From JAFKKS01 sp050187875 (GTDB lineage: Bacteria > Pseudomonadota > Alphaproteobacteria > Rhizobiales > Xanthobacteraceae): a stretch of 64,000 nt of DNA. The DNA is taken from positions 1 through 64,000 of the forward strand of contig JBFWXB010000017.1 of NCBI GenBank assembly GCA_050187875.1. The letters are read 5' to 3'. Position numbers and translations under genes: made by a program. Below are positions 41,653-49,968 of the stretch, one piece after another. Below the pieces are notes generated by a model. The model searched no databases and was not told the origin of the DNA. It saw nothing but the letters and a program-made list of their open reading frames with translations. How positions within the stretch are numbered: the stretch's first letter is position 1; every line of letters begins with the position of its first letter.

Positions 41653-43389
41653 ATGAGATACCATCGTCGCGACCTGCTACGGTTCATGACGGCCGTGGCC
41701 GTGAGTGGCGTTCTTCCCCGGCGTCTGCACGCCGCCGACGCCGCGTCGTTGTATGATGTTCCGCGGTTCGGCAATGCGCGCATTTTGCATATGACAGATA
41801 CGCATGCGCAGCTTCTGCCCGTGCATTTCCGCGAGCCCAGCGTCAATCTTGGCATTGGCGTCATGAGGGACCGGCCGCCCCATCTGGTTGGCGAAGCGTT
41901 CCTGAAGCATTTTGAGATCGAGCCAGAGAGTGCAGGCGCACACGCCTTTACCTGCCTCGACTTCGAGCAGGGTGCGCATCGCTACGGTAAGCTCGGAGGA
42001 TTCGCGCACCTCAAAACTCTCGCTGATCGCTTGCGGGGCGACGCCGGAAAAGAACGCTCAATGCTGCTCGATGGCGGGGACCTTTGGCAGGGCAGCGGTC
42101 TCGCTAACGAGATGAAGGGCGCCGACATGGTCGAAGCGTCGAATCTGCTCGGCGTCGACGCGATGACAGGGCACTGGGAGTTCACCTACGGGCCGGACAC
42201 GCTGCGGAAAAATTTGGCGGCCTTCAAAGGCGAGTTCCTGGCGCAAAACGTGTTTCTGACCGAAGAGGCGGCTTTCAACGATTCGCCGGCTTTCGACATA
42301 GCCTCAGGCCGCGTGTTCAAGCCGTCGATGATCAGAGAGATGGGCGACTATCGCGTCGCGATCATCGGTCAAGCGTTCCCCTATGTGCCGATCGCGCATC
42401 CCAGGCGCTTCTCGCCGGATTGGACCTTCGGTGTGCGGGCGGAGGAGTTGCAGAAGCTGGTCTCCGCGATCCGCGAGAATGACAAGGTCGACGCAGTGGT
42501 TCTCCTGTCGCACAACGGCATGGACGTCGACCTCAAGCTCGCGTCCATGGTCAGCGGGATCGATGTGATCCTTGGCGGGCACACTCATGACGGTGTTCCG
42601 CGTCCCGTGCGCGTCGGTGGGACGCTCGTCGCCAATGGCGGTTGTGCCGGCAAGTTTCTCGGCGTTCTCGATCTCGAACTCGCGAAGGGCAAAGTCAACG
42701 ACGTGAAGTACGAGCTGCTACCGGTCTTTTCGAATTTGCTACCGGCCGACGCCGGCGTTGACGCGGCGATCCAGAAATTACGTGCGCCGCACAAGGAAAA
42801 GTTTGGTGAAAAGCTCGCGACCTCGGAAGCGCTTCTTTATCGACGCGGCAACTTCAACGGTCCGATCGACGAAATGATCTGCGACGCGCTGCGTCATGAA
42901 CTGGACACGGACATTGCCCTTTCACCTGGATTCCGCTGGGGCAACACTATCCTGCCGGGCCAAGAGATCACGATGGAGGATATCCTATCCGAAACGGCGA
43001 TCACCTACCCGGAAGTCTATGTGCAAGAGATGACCGGCGAGCAGATCAAGAATATTATGGAAGATATCTGCGATAACCTCTTCAATGCCGATCCGTATTA
43101 TCAGCAGGGCGGCGATATGGTGCGCATCGGCGGGATGACTTACACCTGTACGCCGAGTGCCGCGATGGGGCAGCGCATCTCGCAGCTTCAGCGTGACGAC
43201 GGCACGGCGATCGATGCGGCGAAGCGCTACAAGGTCGCGGGCTGGGCGTCCGTAAACGAGCAGTCGGGCAAGCCGGTCTGGGAGGTCGTTGCCAAGTATC
43301 TGCGCGGCGAAAAGAAGGTGATGCCAAAGACGCGAAAGACCGTCGCTCTGCAAGGTGTTTCCGATAATCCCGGGTTAATGTCGGAGTAG
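41653..43389 (+). CDS. soxB: Thiosulfohydrolase SoxB
   Basis: A 578-residue periplasmic dimanganese hydrolase of the 5'-nucleotidase family that releases sulfate from SoxY-bound thiosulfonate. Metal-site motifs are M-T-D-T-H-A-Q, D-G-G-D-L-W-Q-G-S, the SoxB-specific T-G-H-W-E-F-T-Y-G in place of the nucleotidase G-N-H-E, and G-G-H-T-H-D. The N-terminus Y-H-R-R-D-L-L-R-F is Tat-like. The start at 41653 follows AGGAAGAGTCGAG. Confidence 0.95.
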   Translation: MRYHRRDLLRFMTAVAVSGVLPRRLHAADAASLYDVPRFGNARILHMTDTHAQLLPVHFREPSVNLGIGVMRDRPPHLVGEAFLKHFEIEPESAGAHAFTCLDFEQGAHRYGKLGGFAHLKTLADRLRGDAGKERSMLLDGGDLWQGSGLANEMKGADMVEASNLLGVDAMTGHWEFTYGPDTLRKNLAAFKGEFLAQNVFLTEEAAFNDSPAFDIASGRVFKPSMIREMGDYRVAIIGQAFPYVPIAHPRRFSPDWTFGVRAEELQKLVSAIRENDKVDAVVLLSHNGMDVDLKLASMVSGIDVILGGHTHDGVPRPVRVGGTLVANGGCAGKFLGVLDLELAKGKVNDVKYELLPVFSNLLPADAGVDAAIQKLRAPHKEKFGEKLATSEALLYRRGNFNGPIDEMICDALRHELDTDIALSPGFRWGNTILPGQEITMEDILSETAITYPEVYVQEMTGEQIKNIMEDICDNLFNADPYYQQGGDMVRIGGMTYTCTPSAAMGQRISQLQRDDGTAIDAAKRYKVAGWASVNEQSGKPVWEVVAKYLRGEKKVMPKTRKTVALQGVSDNPGLMSE

Positions 43390-43396
43390 CGGCAAC

Positions 43397-43882
43397 ATGA
43401 TCGCCTCGCCCTCGCATCGCGGAGCCCGCGGCTCGACGAAGGCGATCGTAATCCTTGCGTTGATTGTCGTGATCGCTTTGTCTGCGGCAGTGCAGGCGCA
43501 GCCGCCGGACTTGGCGGACAAGCCGTTCGCGGACCACCGCATCGTGCTGCAACTGTCCGATCGCGACGACGGCAAGCAGGCGCTCGTTCTCAGCGTCGCC
43601 AACAATCTCATCAAGGCCTATGATCCCGACAAGATCGCCATCGAGGTGGTCGCCTTCGGTCCCGGCGTGCGGCTGCTCTTCGCGGACAGCGCCAACCGGG
43701 AGCGGGTCGATAGCTTGATCGCGCAAGGTGTCCGTTTCGACATCTGCATGAACACGATCGACACGATCGAGCGTGAGAGCGGCACGAAGCCGAAGCTCAA
43801 TCCGAAGGCGATCCCGGTGCAAGTCGGTGTCGGCCAAATTCTCAGCCTCGTTGAAAAAGGCTTCACGCTCGTCCGTCCCTGA
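43397..43882 (+). CDS. DsrE-family periplasmic protein of the sox region
   Basis: A 161-residue protein with an N-terminal membrane helix or signal (A-I-V-I-L-A-L-I-V-V), then a DsrE fold: R-I-V-L-Q-L-S-D-R-D, V-V-A-F-G-P-G-V-R-L-L. The single Cys is in F-D-I-C-M-N-T, aligned with the Cys-x-Asn-Thr of its two paralogues. It starts seven bases after soxB, so it is part of the sox transcript. It may carry or relay sulfane sulfur. Confidence 0.85.
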   Translation: MIASPSHRGARGSTKAIVILALIVVIALSAAVQAQPPDLADKPFADHRIVLQLSDRDDGKQALVLSVANNLIKAYDPDKIAIEVVAFGPGVRLLFADSANRERVDSLIAQGVRFDICMNTIDTIERESGTKPKLNPKAIPVQVGVGQILSLVEKGFTLVRP

Positions 43883-43895
43883 GGAGGAAACGGCC

Positions 43896-44354
43896 ATGCC
43901 GATGATGTCGACGCGCCGCGCGCTGGGCGCGATTCTGATACTGATGGGTGTGGGCACGGCCCGTGCCGCCGATGGCGCCAAGGCGCATCGCGTGGCCATC
44001 CAGGTCGATCAGGACGATCCCGCCGTGGTCAATCTCGTTCTCAATAACGCGACGAACGTGATGGAGCACTTCAAATCGAAGGGCGAAGAGGTCGAGGTGG
44101 AGGTGGTGGCTTACGGCCCCGGCCTCAACATGCTGCGGGAAGACAAGTCCGCGGTGAAGGATCGTATCGCCCGTCTCAAGGATTTCAGCTATCCGGCCAG
44201 CGTGAAGTTCTCTGCGTGCAATAATACGAAAGAGGGCATGGAGAAGAAGGAGGGACGTTCGATCACGATCATCCCCCAAGCCGCGCTGGTGCCGTCGGGC
44301 GTCGTTCGGCTTATGGAACTTCAGGAGCAGGGCTGGAGCTATGTACGTCCATAA
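43896..44354 (+). CDS. Second DsrE-family periplasmic protein of the sox region
   Basis: A 152-residue protein with a short signal (A-R-A-A-D) and the fold elements H-R-V-A-I-Q-V-D-Q-D-D-P and V-V-A-Y-G-P-G-L-N-M-L. The conserved Cys is in S-A-C-N-N-T. It is closer to the copy at 32654 than to its direct neighbour. GAGGAGGAAAC before 43896 sets the start; the open frame upstream overlaps the previous gene. It overlaps the next gene by 14 bases. Confidence 0.86.
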   Translation: MPMMSTRRALGAILILMGVGTARAADGAKAHRVAIQVDQDDPAVVNLVLNNATNVMEHFKSKGEEVEVEVVAYGPGLNMLREDKSAVKDRIARLKDFSYPASVKFSACNNTKEGMEKKEGRSITIIPQAALVPSGVVRLMELQEQGWSYVRP

Positions 44355-44874
44355 CGGTCGCAGTGCGAAAGCCGCAAGTCGCGTCGCGCTGGTCTCCATC
44401 GCGATCGCCTTTGCACAGGCGTCGTCGGTCGCTTCCGCGCAGGACGGCTTGGTCACTTATAAATCGCTGTCTCCGGACTTGGCGCTCGAGGTGGCGCAAG
44501 CTGCGCTGAAGCGATGCCGGGCCGATGGCTTCCAGGTCGCGGTCGTCGTGATGGATCGGTTCGGTCAGGCGCAGGTTCTGATCCGCGATCAATACGCAGG
44601 CCTGCCAGCCGCCGAGACGGCATCCGACAAGGCTTACACGGCGATCGGCTTCCGCGCGAACACCAGCGACCTCGTTAAGTCCGTGCAGAGCGGACAGTTG
44701 AGTGCGACCTTGGGCACGCTGCCGCGCGTGCGCTTCTTGGCCGGCGGCTTGATGATCGAATCCGCTGGGACGCTGGTCGGTTCAGTGGGCGTTTCAGGCG
44801 CCCCTGGCGGCGACAAGGACGAGGCGTGCGCGCAAGCCGGCCTCGACGCCATACGCGACAAGCTCGACTTTTAG
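44341..44874 (+). CDS. GlcG/HbpS-family periplasmic protein
   Basis: A 177-residue protein with a signal peptide (cleavage near A-S-A-Q) and the GlcG/HbpS domain: V-V-V-M-D-R-F-G, A-S-D-K-A-Y-T-A, G-G-L-M-I-E and V-G-S-V-G-V-S-G-A-P-G-G-D-K-D. HbpS relatives bind heme or related ligands. It is the last gene of the sox-region transcript and overlaps the DsrE-like gene. A redox or heme-sensing role beside the Sox cytochromes is conjecture. Confidence 0.82.
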   Translation: MYVHNGRSAKAASRVALVSIAIAFAQASSVASAQDGLVTYKSLSPDLALEVAQAALKRCRADGFQVAVVVMDRFGQAQVLIRDQYAGLPAAETASDKAYTAIGFRANTSDLVKSVQSGQLSATLGTLPRVRFLAGGLMIESAGTLVGSVGVSGAPGGDKDEACAQAGLDAIRDKLDF

Positions 44875-45254
44875 CGGAGCGGGGCTCGCTGATGCACGAT
44901 GCCCGCCTGCGGCGTGCGAATGTCGATGCGCTGCAACTGGTCCAGCGCGGCGCCCTTTTTTCTGCAAGGTCGGACGTCTTCGCACGGATGTCGCCAAGCT
45001 CCTTGGCGACGTCGCTGCGTAGCTCGTCGAGAGACAACGTTTCCATCTCTTGGTGTCGTCAAGGCGGTGTTGGAACGGATCAATGAACACCTGGAGGGCG
45101 CTCGAAACCGTTGCTGCGCATACACGACGCCGCGCACAGGCGGGACGTACCAGCCATAGCAGGCGGCAATGACACGGTTCGCCTTGACCTTGTCTCGCCG
45201 TATTTCTGTATTTAGTGTGCGCGGTGCGAGTCGAAGGACCGAACGCAATCACGC
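44875..45254. other. Intergenic stretch between sox and copper genes
   Basis: Besides the HlyD remnant at 44883-45044, I see no gene. The promoter of the copper operon should be between about 45100 and 45250; TTGACC at 45184-45189 and TATTTC at 45200-45205 are weak candidates that are too close together to be trusted. Confidence 0.4.
44883..45044 (-). pseudogene. Remnant of an HlyD-type membrane fusion protein gene
   Basis: The minus strand from 45044 reads a coiled-coil segment (D-E-L-R-S-D-V-A-K-E-L-G-D-I-R, then D-L-A-E-K-R-A) that after one frameshift continues as L-D-Q-L-Q-R-I-D-I-R-T-P-Q-A-G-I-V-H-Q, the typical exit of the HlyD coiled coil into its lipoyl domain. A stop lies just before the first segment, and nothing HlyD-like remains on either side. 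The frameshift falls near a run of six A (minus strand). About 55 codons survive; a sequencing error cannot explain the missing ends. Confidence 0.55.
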
Positions 45255-45692
45255 ATGCTGACTTGGCTGACCAGACGATGGGGAGCACGAGCGGTAGCCC
45301 TCATTGCTGCGCTTTACGCTGTCTGTGTTATTGCGCCGCCGGTGGCGCTTGCCTTTTCCAGCGGCACGGCCGCGGCACATTGTCTAACAGCCGACCACCG
45401 CGCCGACGCGCACGTCGAGGCAGTGGCTGCGAAGCACGACCACGCGACGCATCAGCATACAGATGGCGCATCCGTTGAACACTCGGACGCCTCTGGACCT
45501 CGGGGCGAGACCGAGAAGCGAGCCGAACATTCGGGTTCATGTTGCGGTCTCTTTTGCTTCGCGGCCGTGACAAGCGAATCCGTCCCGGCGATCGGGCGAC
45601 CTGCTGTTGCCGCGCAGATTGTTTCTGCCACGGATGAGGGCCTTTCCGGTCGGGGCCCCGATCGTCTAATCCGCCCACCAATATCCCTTTAA
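45255..45692 (+). CDS. His-rich exported protein of the copper cluster
   Basis: A 145-residue protein with an N-terminal membrane helix or signal (A-L-I-A-A-L-Y-A-V-C-V-I-A), a His-rich middle (H-D-H-A-T-H-Q-H) and a C-C-G-L-F-C-F cysteine cluster near residue 96. It looks like a metal-binding periplasmic or membrane protein. First in a run of copper-related genes on the same strand. The ribosome site is weak. No named family is recognised. Confidence 0.65.
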   Translation: MLTWLTRRWGARAVALIAALYAVCVIAPPVALAFSSGTAAAHCLTADHRADAHVEAVAAKHDHATHQHTDGASVEHSDASGPRGETEKRAEHSGSCCGLFCFAAVTSESVPAIGRPAVAAQIVSATDEGLSGRGPDRLIRPPISL

Positions 45693-45762
45693 TCGACTAG
45701 GAGCTTGCGCGGCTGGCCGTTTGGCTGTCGCGCCACAACTCTATCGATTGGACGAGGATACT

Positions 45763-46044
45763 ATGCCTTCGAAACTTCGGGGGAATCACTTCGCTTGCAT
45801 GCGTCGTGGCTCGCCGCTTTACGGCCGTCGCGCCAGCGTCGCCGCGAGCCTAGTCCTGCTCGCTTTCGCGATCACGGGCTGCGGCGCAAGTCCGGCACCG
45901 TTACCGGCAGCGGCGGATGCCCGCGCTCCCGCGCCTCCGGTCTCCTACCGATCGACAACGAGCCCCTTTAACAGCCGACGGCCCGCCGAGCCCGCGCCTT
46001 GGCGCGAGCAGAACGACAACGTCGCGCCAGCACCCAAGTCGTAG
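45763..46044 (+). CDS. Small Pro-rich lipoprotein
   Basis: A 93-residue protein with a lipobox (A-F-A-I-T-G-C-G), so the mature lipoprotein begins at Cys near residue 45 and has about 48 residues, mostly Ala, Pro and Arg. GGACGAGGATACT precedes the ATG at 45763; the frame is open upstream to 45721. It lies seven bases before the TolC-type gene. Function unknown; location suggests a helper of the efflux channel. Confidence 0.6.
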   Translation: MPSKLRGNHFACMRRGSPLYGRRASVAASLVLLAFAITGCGASPAPLPAAADARAPAPPVSYRSTTSPFNSRRPAEPAPWREQNDNVAPAPKS

Positions 46045-46051
46045 ATGCGCA

Positions 46052-47503
46052 ATGGTCATCAAATTTCTTCACACGGCTAGCCCCGCCGCGCGGTGCGGCG
46101 CCATGCTGGCGCTTACGTTGTCTCTCGGCGGATGTGCGACGTTCTCGCAAGACGGCGGCATGAGCCTCGTGCGAGATGTGACGAACCGCGGACTCGGTAA
46201 AGACGCGGTGGCTATCCGATCCGCGGACGAGGCCGCAGCGGCCCGCGCACGCGTCGCGCAGCTCCTAACGCGCGCCTTAACGGCAGATGCGGCTGTGCAG
46301 GTGGCGCTGCTCAATAATCGCGGCTTGCAGGCCGCCTACAATGAACTCGCTTCGGCGGAGGCACGGATGGTTCAGGGCAGCCTTCCGCCCAACCCGACGT
46401 TCTCATTGTCGCGTGTCGAGGGCTCGGCGGAGATCGAGATCGAACGCAAGATCGTTGCGAACATCCTCGCCCTCGCCACTCTCCCTGTGCGGGCCAAAGT
46501 CGAAGGCATCCGCTTCCGGCAGGCTCAGCTGAAAGCAGCCGAAGAGACGCTGCGGATCGCCGCCGAGGCTCGCCGGGCTTACTACCGGGCGGTAGCGGCA
46601 AGAGAGCGGGCGCGGTTCCTTGCGCAGGCGAACAGCGCCGCCGACACGACCGCCAAGCTCAGCGTGCGCCTTGGGCAGACCGGCGCGCTCAACAAGCTGG
46701 ATCAGGCGCGGGAGCAAGTCTTCTACGCGGAGCTGACGGCGCAGCTCGCGACGTCCCGACAGCGCGAGACCAGCGATCGAGAAGCTCTGATCAGGGTGCT
46801 CGGTCTCTGGGGCGCCGATCTCGACTTCAAGCTGCCTAACGCGCTGCCCGCCCTGCCGACGCGTCCGAAGGCGATGGCCTCCGTTGAAATTGAGGCGGTG
46901 CGCCGGCGCGTCGATCTGCAGATCGCGCGCATGGAGCTTGACGCGTTGGCGAAGTCCCTTGGGCTCACCCAGGCGACTCGCTTCGTCAGCATGCTCGACG
47001 CTGGCTTCGCGAGCAAAACGACGAAGGAAAAGGCAACGGGAGAGATCATCCGCGATCGCGGGATCGAGGTCGAGTTCCAGATCCCCCTCTTTGATTTTGG
47101 CGAGGCACGACTGCGGCAAGCCGACGCCTCGTACATGCAGGCCGTGAACCGGCTCGAGGAGAAAGCCGTAAATGTTCGGTCCGAAGCGCGGAATGCCTAC
47201 CGCGTTTACCGATCGACCTATGACATCGCACGGCATTATGAACGCGAGGTCTTGCCGCTTCGCAAGATCATCTCTGACGAGACATTGCTCCGATACAACG
47301 CGATGCTCATCGACGTCTTCGCGCTGATCACCGAAGCGCGCGAACGGACTACCGCGAACACGGCAGCGATCGAGGCAAAGCAGAACTTCTGGCTCGCCGC
47401 CACTGACCTCGGCACCGCAATAACGGGCGGCGGCCAATCCGGCGGAGCCGAGCAAGGCGCGCAAGCGAGCGCTCAGGCTTCGAGCGCGCCGGCAGAACAT
47501 TGA
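46052..47503 (+). CDS. TolC/CusC-type outer-membrane efflux lipoprotein
   Basis: A 483-residue outer-membrane factor. The lipobox L-S-L-G-G-C-A gives lipid anchoring as in CusC/OprM. Two halves of long amphipathic helices follow (A-L-L-N-N-R-G-L-Q-A-A-Y-N-E-L, then R-L-G-Q-T-G-A-L-N-K-L-D-Q-A-R-E), the TolC repeat pattern. The end is Gly/Ala/Gln-rich. It precedes the multicopper oxidase by 11 bases. No RND pump or adaptor is next to it, so it must pair with an inner-membrane pump elsewhere. The start at 46052 is the first ATG that leads straight into the signal. Confidence 0.88.
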   Translation: MVIKFLHTASPAARCGAMLALTLSLGGCATFSQDGGMSLVRDVTNRGLGKDAVAIRSADEAAAARARVAQLLTRALTADAAVQVALLNNRGLQAAYNELASAEARMVQGSLPPNPTFSLSRVEGSAEIEIERKIVANILALATLPVRAKVEGIRFRQAQLKAAEETLRIAAEARRAYYRAVAARERARFLAQANSAADTTAKLSVRLGQTGALNKLDQAREQVFYAELTAQLATSRQRETSDREALIRVLGLWGADLDFKLPNALPALPTRPKAMASVEIEAVRRRVDLQIARMELDALAKSLGLTQATRFVSMLDAGFASKTTKEKATGEIIRDRGIEVEFQIPLFDFGEARLRQADASYMQAVNRLEEKAVNVRSEARNAYRVYRSTYDIARHYEREVLPLRKIISDETLLRYNAMLIDVFALITEARERTTANTAAIEAKQNFWLAATDLGTAITGGGQSGGAEQGAQASAQASSAPAEH

Positions 47504-47514
47504 AGGGACGCAAC

Positions 47515-48909
47515 ATGCTCTCTCGCAGAACACTTCTCGGTACCGCGGCCGTGCTCACCGGTGCGACGATGATCAGTGGTCGTGTCCAGGCCGCAAGCAT
47601 TCCTGAAGCGCCCAGCAGCAACGCAACGACGATGCAGCCGCCGCTCGCACCGGCGAGCGGACCGGACTATCGACCGGTCGTTACGCTCAACGGCTGGACA
47701 TTGCCATGGAGAATGAACGGCGAATGGAAAGAGTTTCATCTCGTCGCCGAGCCGGTGGTGCGTGAGTTCGCGCCGGGAATGAAGGCGCATCTGTGGGGTT
47801 ACAACGGCCAGGCGCCCGGGCCGACGATCGAGGCCGTCGAAGGCGACAAGGTCCGCATCTTTGTCACCAACAAGTTGCCGGAGCACACGACCGTGCATTG
47901 GCACGGAATGATCCTGCCGAATGGAATGGACGGCGTCGGAGGTTTGACGCAGCCGCATATCAAGCCTGGCAAAACCTTCGTCTACGAGTTCGAGCTGACG
48001 AAGAGCGGCACGTTCATGTACCACCCGCATTCCGACGAAATGGTGCAGATGGGCATGGGCATGATGGGCATGTTCATCATCCATCCGCGCGACCAAACCT
48101 TCCGTCCCGTCGATCGCGACTTCGTCTTCATCATGAGCGCCTACGACATCGATCCCGGCACCTACCTGCCGAAGGTCGCGGAAATGACCGACTTCAACAT
48201 GTGGACCTGGAACAGCCGCGTGTTCCCCGGAATCGATCCGCTGCCGGTGCGGCTCGGCGATCGCGTGCGCGTGCGCATGGGTAACCTCACGATGACGAAC
48301 CATCCGATCCACATTCATGGGCACCACATCCACGTGAGCTGCACCGACGGCGGCTGGGTGCCTGAAAGCGCGCAATGGCCGGAGACCACGATCGACGTTC
48401 CGGTCGGCGCGATCCGTGCGTTCGACATGCTCGCGGATAATCCCGGCGATTGGGCGTTTCACTGTCACAAGACGCATCACGCGATGAACGCGATGGGTCA
48501 CAACGTGAAGAATTTCATCGGCACACAGAAGCGCGATCTCGTCGGAGCGATTCGTAAGCTCGCCCCCGAATACATGCCGATGGGAACGGCCGGGATGGCC
48601 GACATGGCCGAGATGGAGATGCCGATGCCCGACAACACGCTGCCGATGATGACCGGCTTCGGTCAGTTCGGTCCGATCGAGATGGGCGGCATGTTCACGG
48701 TCATGAAGATTCGCGATGGCCTTGCGCCCGGCGACTACAAGGACCCCGGCCCTTACAAAAATCCGCAAGGCACCGTCGCCTTCGAAATCGAAAATCCGTC
48801 GACATCAGTGCGGCGGCAGGGCGAGGGGCAAATGGATGTCAAGAAGCCGTCAAAGGAAATGAAAGCCGTCAAGCCGGGAAGCCGGGGCACTCACAAAGGT
48901 CAACACTAA
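47515..48909 (+). CDS. Periplasmic multicopper oxidase (CopA/CueO-like)
   Basis: A 464-residue multicopper oxidase with a Tat signal (S-R-R-T-L-L-G). The four copper motifs are present: H-W-H-G, H-P-H-S, H-P-I-H-I-H-G-H-H and H-C-H-K-T-H-H-A-M, the last holding the type 1 Cys-His-Met site. A Met-rich stretch (M-A-D-M-A-E-M-E-M-P-M-P) sits in the C-terminal half, typical of copper-binding oxidases. It oxidises Cu(I) in the periplasm. GAAGGGACG before the ATG at 47515 sets the start. Confidence 0.93.
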   Translation: MLSRRTLLGTAAVLTGATMISGRVQAASIPEAPSSNATTMQPPLAPASGPDYRPVVTLNGWTLPWRMNGEWKEFHLVAEPVVREFAPGMKAHLWGYNGQAPGPTIEAVEGDKVRIFVTNKLPEHTTVHWHGMILPNGMDGVGGLTQPHIKPGKTFVYEFELTKSGTFMYHPHSDEMVQMGMGMMGMFIIHPRDQTFRPVDRDFVFIMSAYDIDPGTYLPKVAEMTDFNMWTWNSRVFPGIDPLPVRLGDRVRVRMGNLTMTNHPIHIHGHHIHVSCTDGGWVPESAQWPETTIDVPVGAIRAFDMLADNPGDWAFHCHKTHHAMNAMGHNVKNFIGTQKRDLVGAIRKLAPEYMPMGTAGMADMAEMEMPMPDNTLPMMTGFGQFGPIEMGGMFTVMKIRDGLAPGDYKDPGPYKNPQGTVAFEIENPSTSVRRQGEGQMDVKKPSKEMKAVKPGSRGTHKGQH

Positions 48910-48926
48910 ACTGGAGAAGCACACTC

Positions 48927-49415
48927 ATGATTCGACTGATTAGATTTTCGACCCTCGCTCTGCCGCTTGTCTTTTTGGCGGGACCCGTGTCAGCCGGACC
49001 GGGAACGCCGGGCCATAGCCACGACCACGGGATGTTCTCGGCAGGCGAGCCCGGCAATCCCAAGAAGCCGGCTCGCATCGTCCAGATCACGATGCGCGAG
49101 GCCGAAGGGAAAATGCTGTTTGTCCCGAAACAAATCAAAGTCCGGAAGAATGAGCAAATTCGGCTTGTCATCGACAACAGCGGCGAACTCGACCACGAGT
49201 TTGTCCTCGCCACGCCGGAAGAGAATGCCAAACACGCGGAAGCGATGAAAAAGAACCCGGACATGGAGCACGATGACCCGAACGCGAAGCGCGTCGCGCC
49301 AAAGAAGAAGGACGAGATCGTCTGGAAGTTCACCAAAGCCGGGATGTTCGAATACGGATGCCTCATCCCCGGGCACCGTGAAGCCGGCATGATTGGCACC
49401 GTCGTTGTGAAATGA
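48927..49415 (+). CDS. Cupredoxin-domain copper-binding protein
   Basis: A 162-residue exported protein. A short His-rich segment (H-S-H-D-H-G-M-F) follows the signal peptide. The cupredoxin domain has the type 1 ligands in L-D-H-E-F and G-C-L-I-P-G-H-R-E-A-G-M (Cys, His, Met). It lies 17 bases after the oxidase and overlaps the next open frame by four bases. Likely an electron-transfer or copper-carrier partner of the oxidase. Confidence 0.9.
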   Translation: MIRLIRFSTLALPLVFLAGPVSAGPGTPGHSHDHGMFSAGEPGNPKKPARIVQITMREAEGKMLFVPKQIKVRKNEQIRLVIDNSGELDHEFVLATPEENAKHAEAMKKNPDMEHDDPNAKRVAPKKKDEIVWKFTKAGMFEYGCLIPGHREAGMIGTVVVK

Positions 49416-49426
49416 AGAGGGAGAAA

Positions 49427-49726
49427 ATGATGCGTTTTTCAACTGCCATTCTTGCGGGCGCACTTGCGCTTTCGTCGGCGCCTTGTGCTCTCGCTCAAGG
49501 CGATATGGTCGACGGTCAGGTTACCAAAGTCGATCAATCGTCGGGCAAGATCAGCATCAAACATGGTGCGATCAAGAACCTCGACATGGAGGGCGGTATG
49601 ACCATGGTCTTCAAGGCGCGAGATCCCACAATGCTCAAGCAGGTGAAGGCCGGCGACAAAATCAAGTTCGAGGCCGACCGCATCAACGGCCAGATCACCG
49701 TGACAAAAATTCAGAAATCCAAATAG
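49427..49726 (+). CDS. CusF-like periplasmic copper-binding protein
   Basis: A 99-residue protein with a signal peptide (cleavage near A-L-A-Q) and a small OB fold. The metal-site residues are H-G-A-I-K-N-L and M-E-G-G-M-T-M-V-F, matching the His and two Met of CusF; the stacking Trp of CusF is replaced by Phe. AGAGGGAG precedes the ATG; an ATG at 49412 overlapping the cupredoxin stop is an alternative. Last gene of the copper operon. Confidence 0.88.
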   Translation: MMRFSTAILAGALALSSAPCALAQGDMVDGQVTKVDQSSGKISIKHGAIKNLDMEGGMTMVFKARDPTMLKQVKAGDKIKFEADRINGQITVTKIQKSK

Positions 49727-49756
49727 GAACTCTCGCCGCCTTGCACGGCGGCGAGC

Positions 49757-49803
49757 GCGGGCCGCATCGTATCTGCGCCGTTCCGCAATGCGGCGCGGCC
49801 CGC
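49757..49803 (+). terminator. Possible terminator hairpin after the copper operon
   Basis: GCGGGCC (49757-49763) and GGCCCGC (49797-49803) can pair; additional short pairs (CCGCA with TGCGG) extend the stem inside. It lies 31 bases after the last stop. A U-run is missing, so confidence is limited. Confidence 0.4.
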
Positions 49804-49968
49804 ACGCTAAAGCTTACGGGCACACCGGGTTGGAGCTTGCTGCGCTTGACGCCTCGAGGCGACAGTCTGTCTGATTCCATCCACGCGCGAGTGTTTCAAT
49901 CTCTCAAAACTTATGTTTAGTGCTCGCTAGACAAAGCTCCATTCCAAAATCTGCAACAGGGCGTCCCC

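Noticed and set aside
46052..47503. TolC-type gene as outer-membrane partner of the beta-helix secretion system
   Set aside because: It is 14 kb away inside a copper operon, and its lipobox and neighbours fit metal efflux; a shared use cannot be excluded but is not supported.
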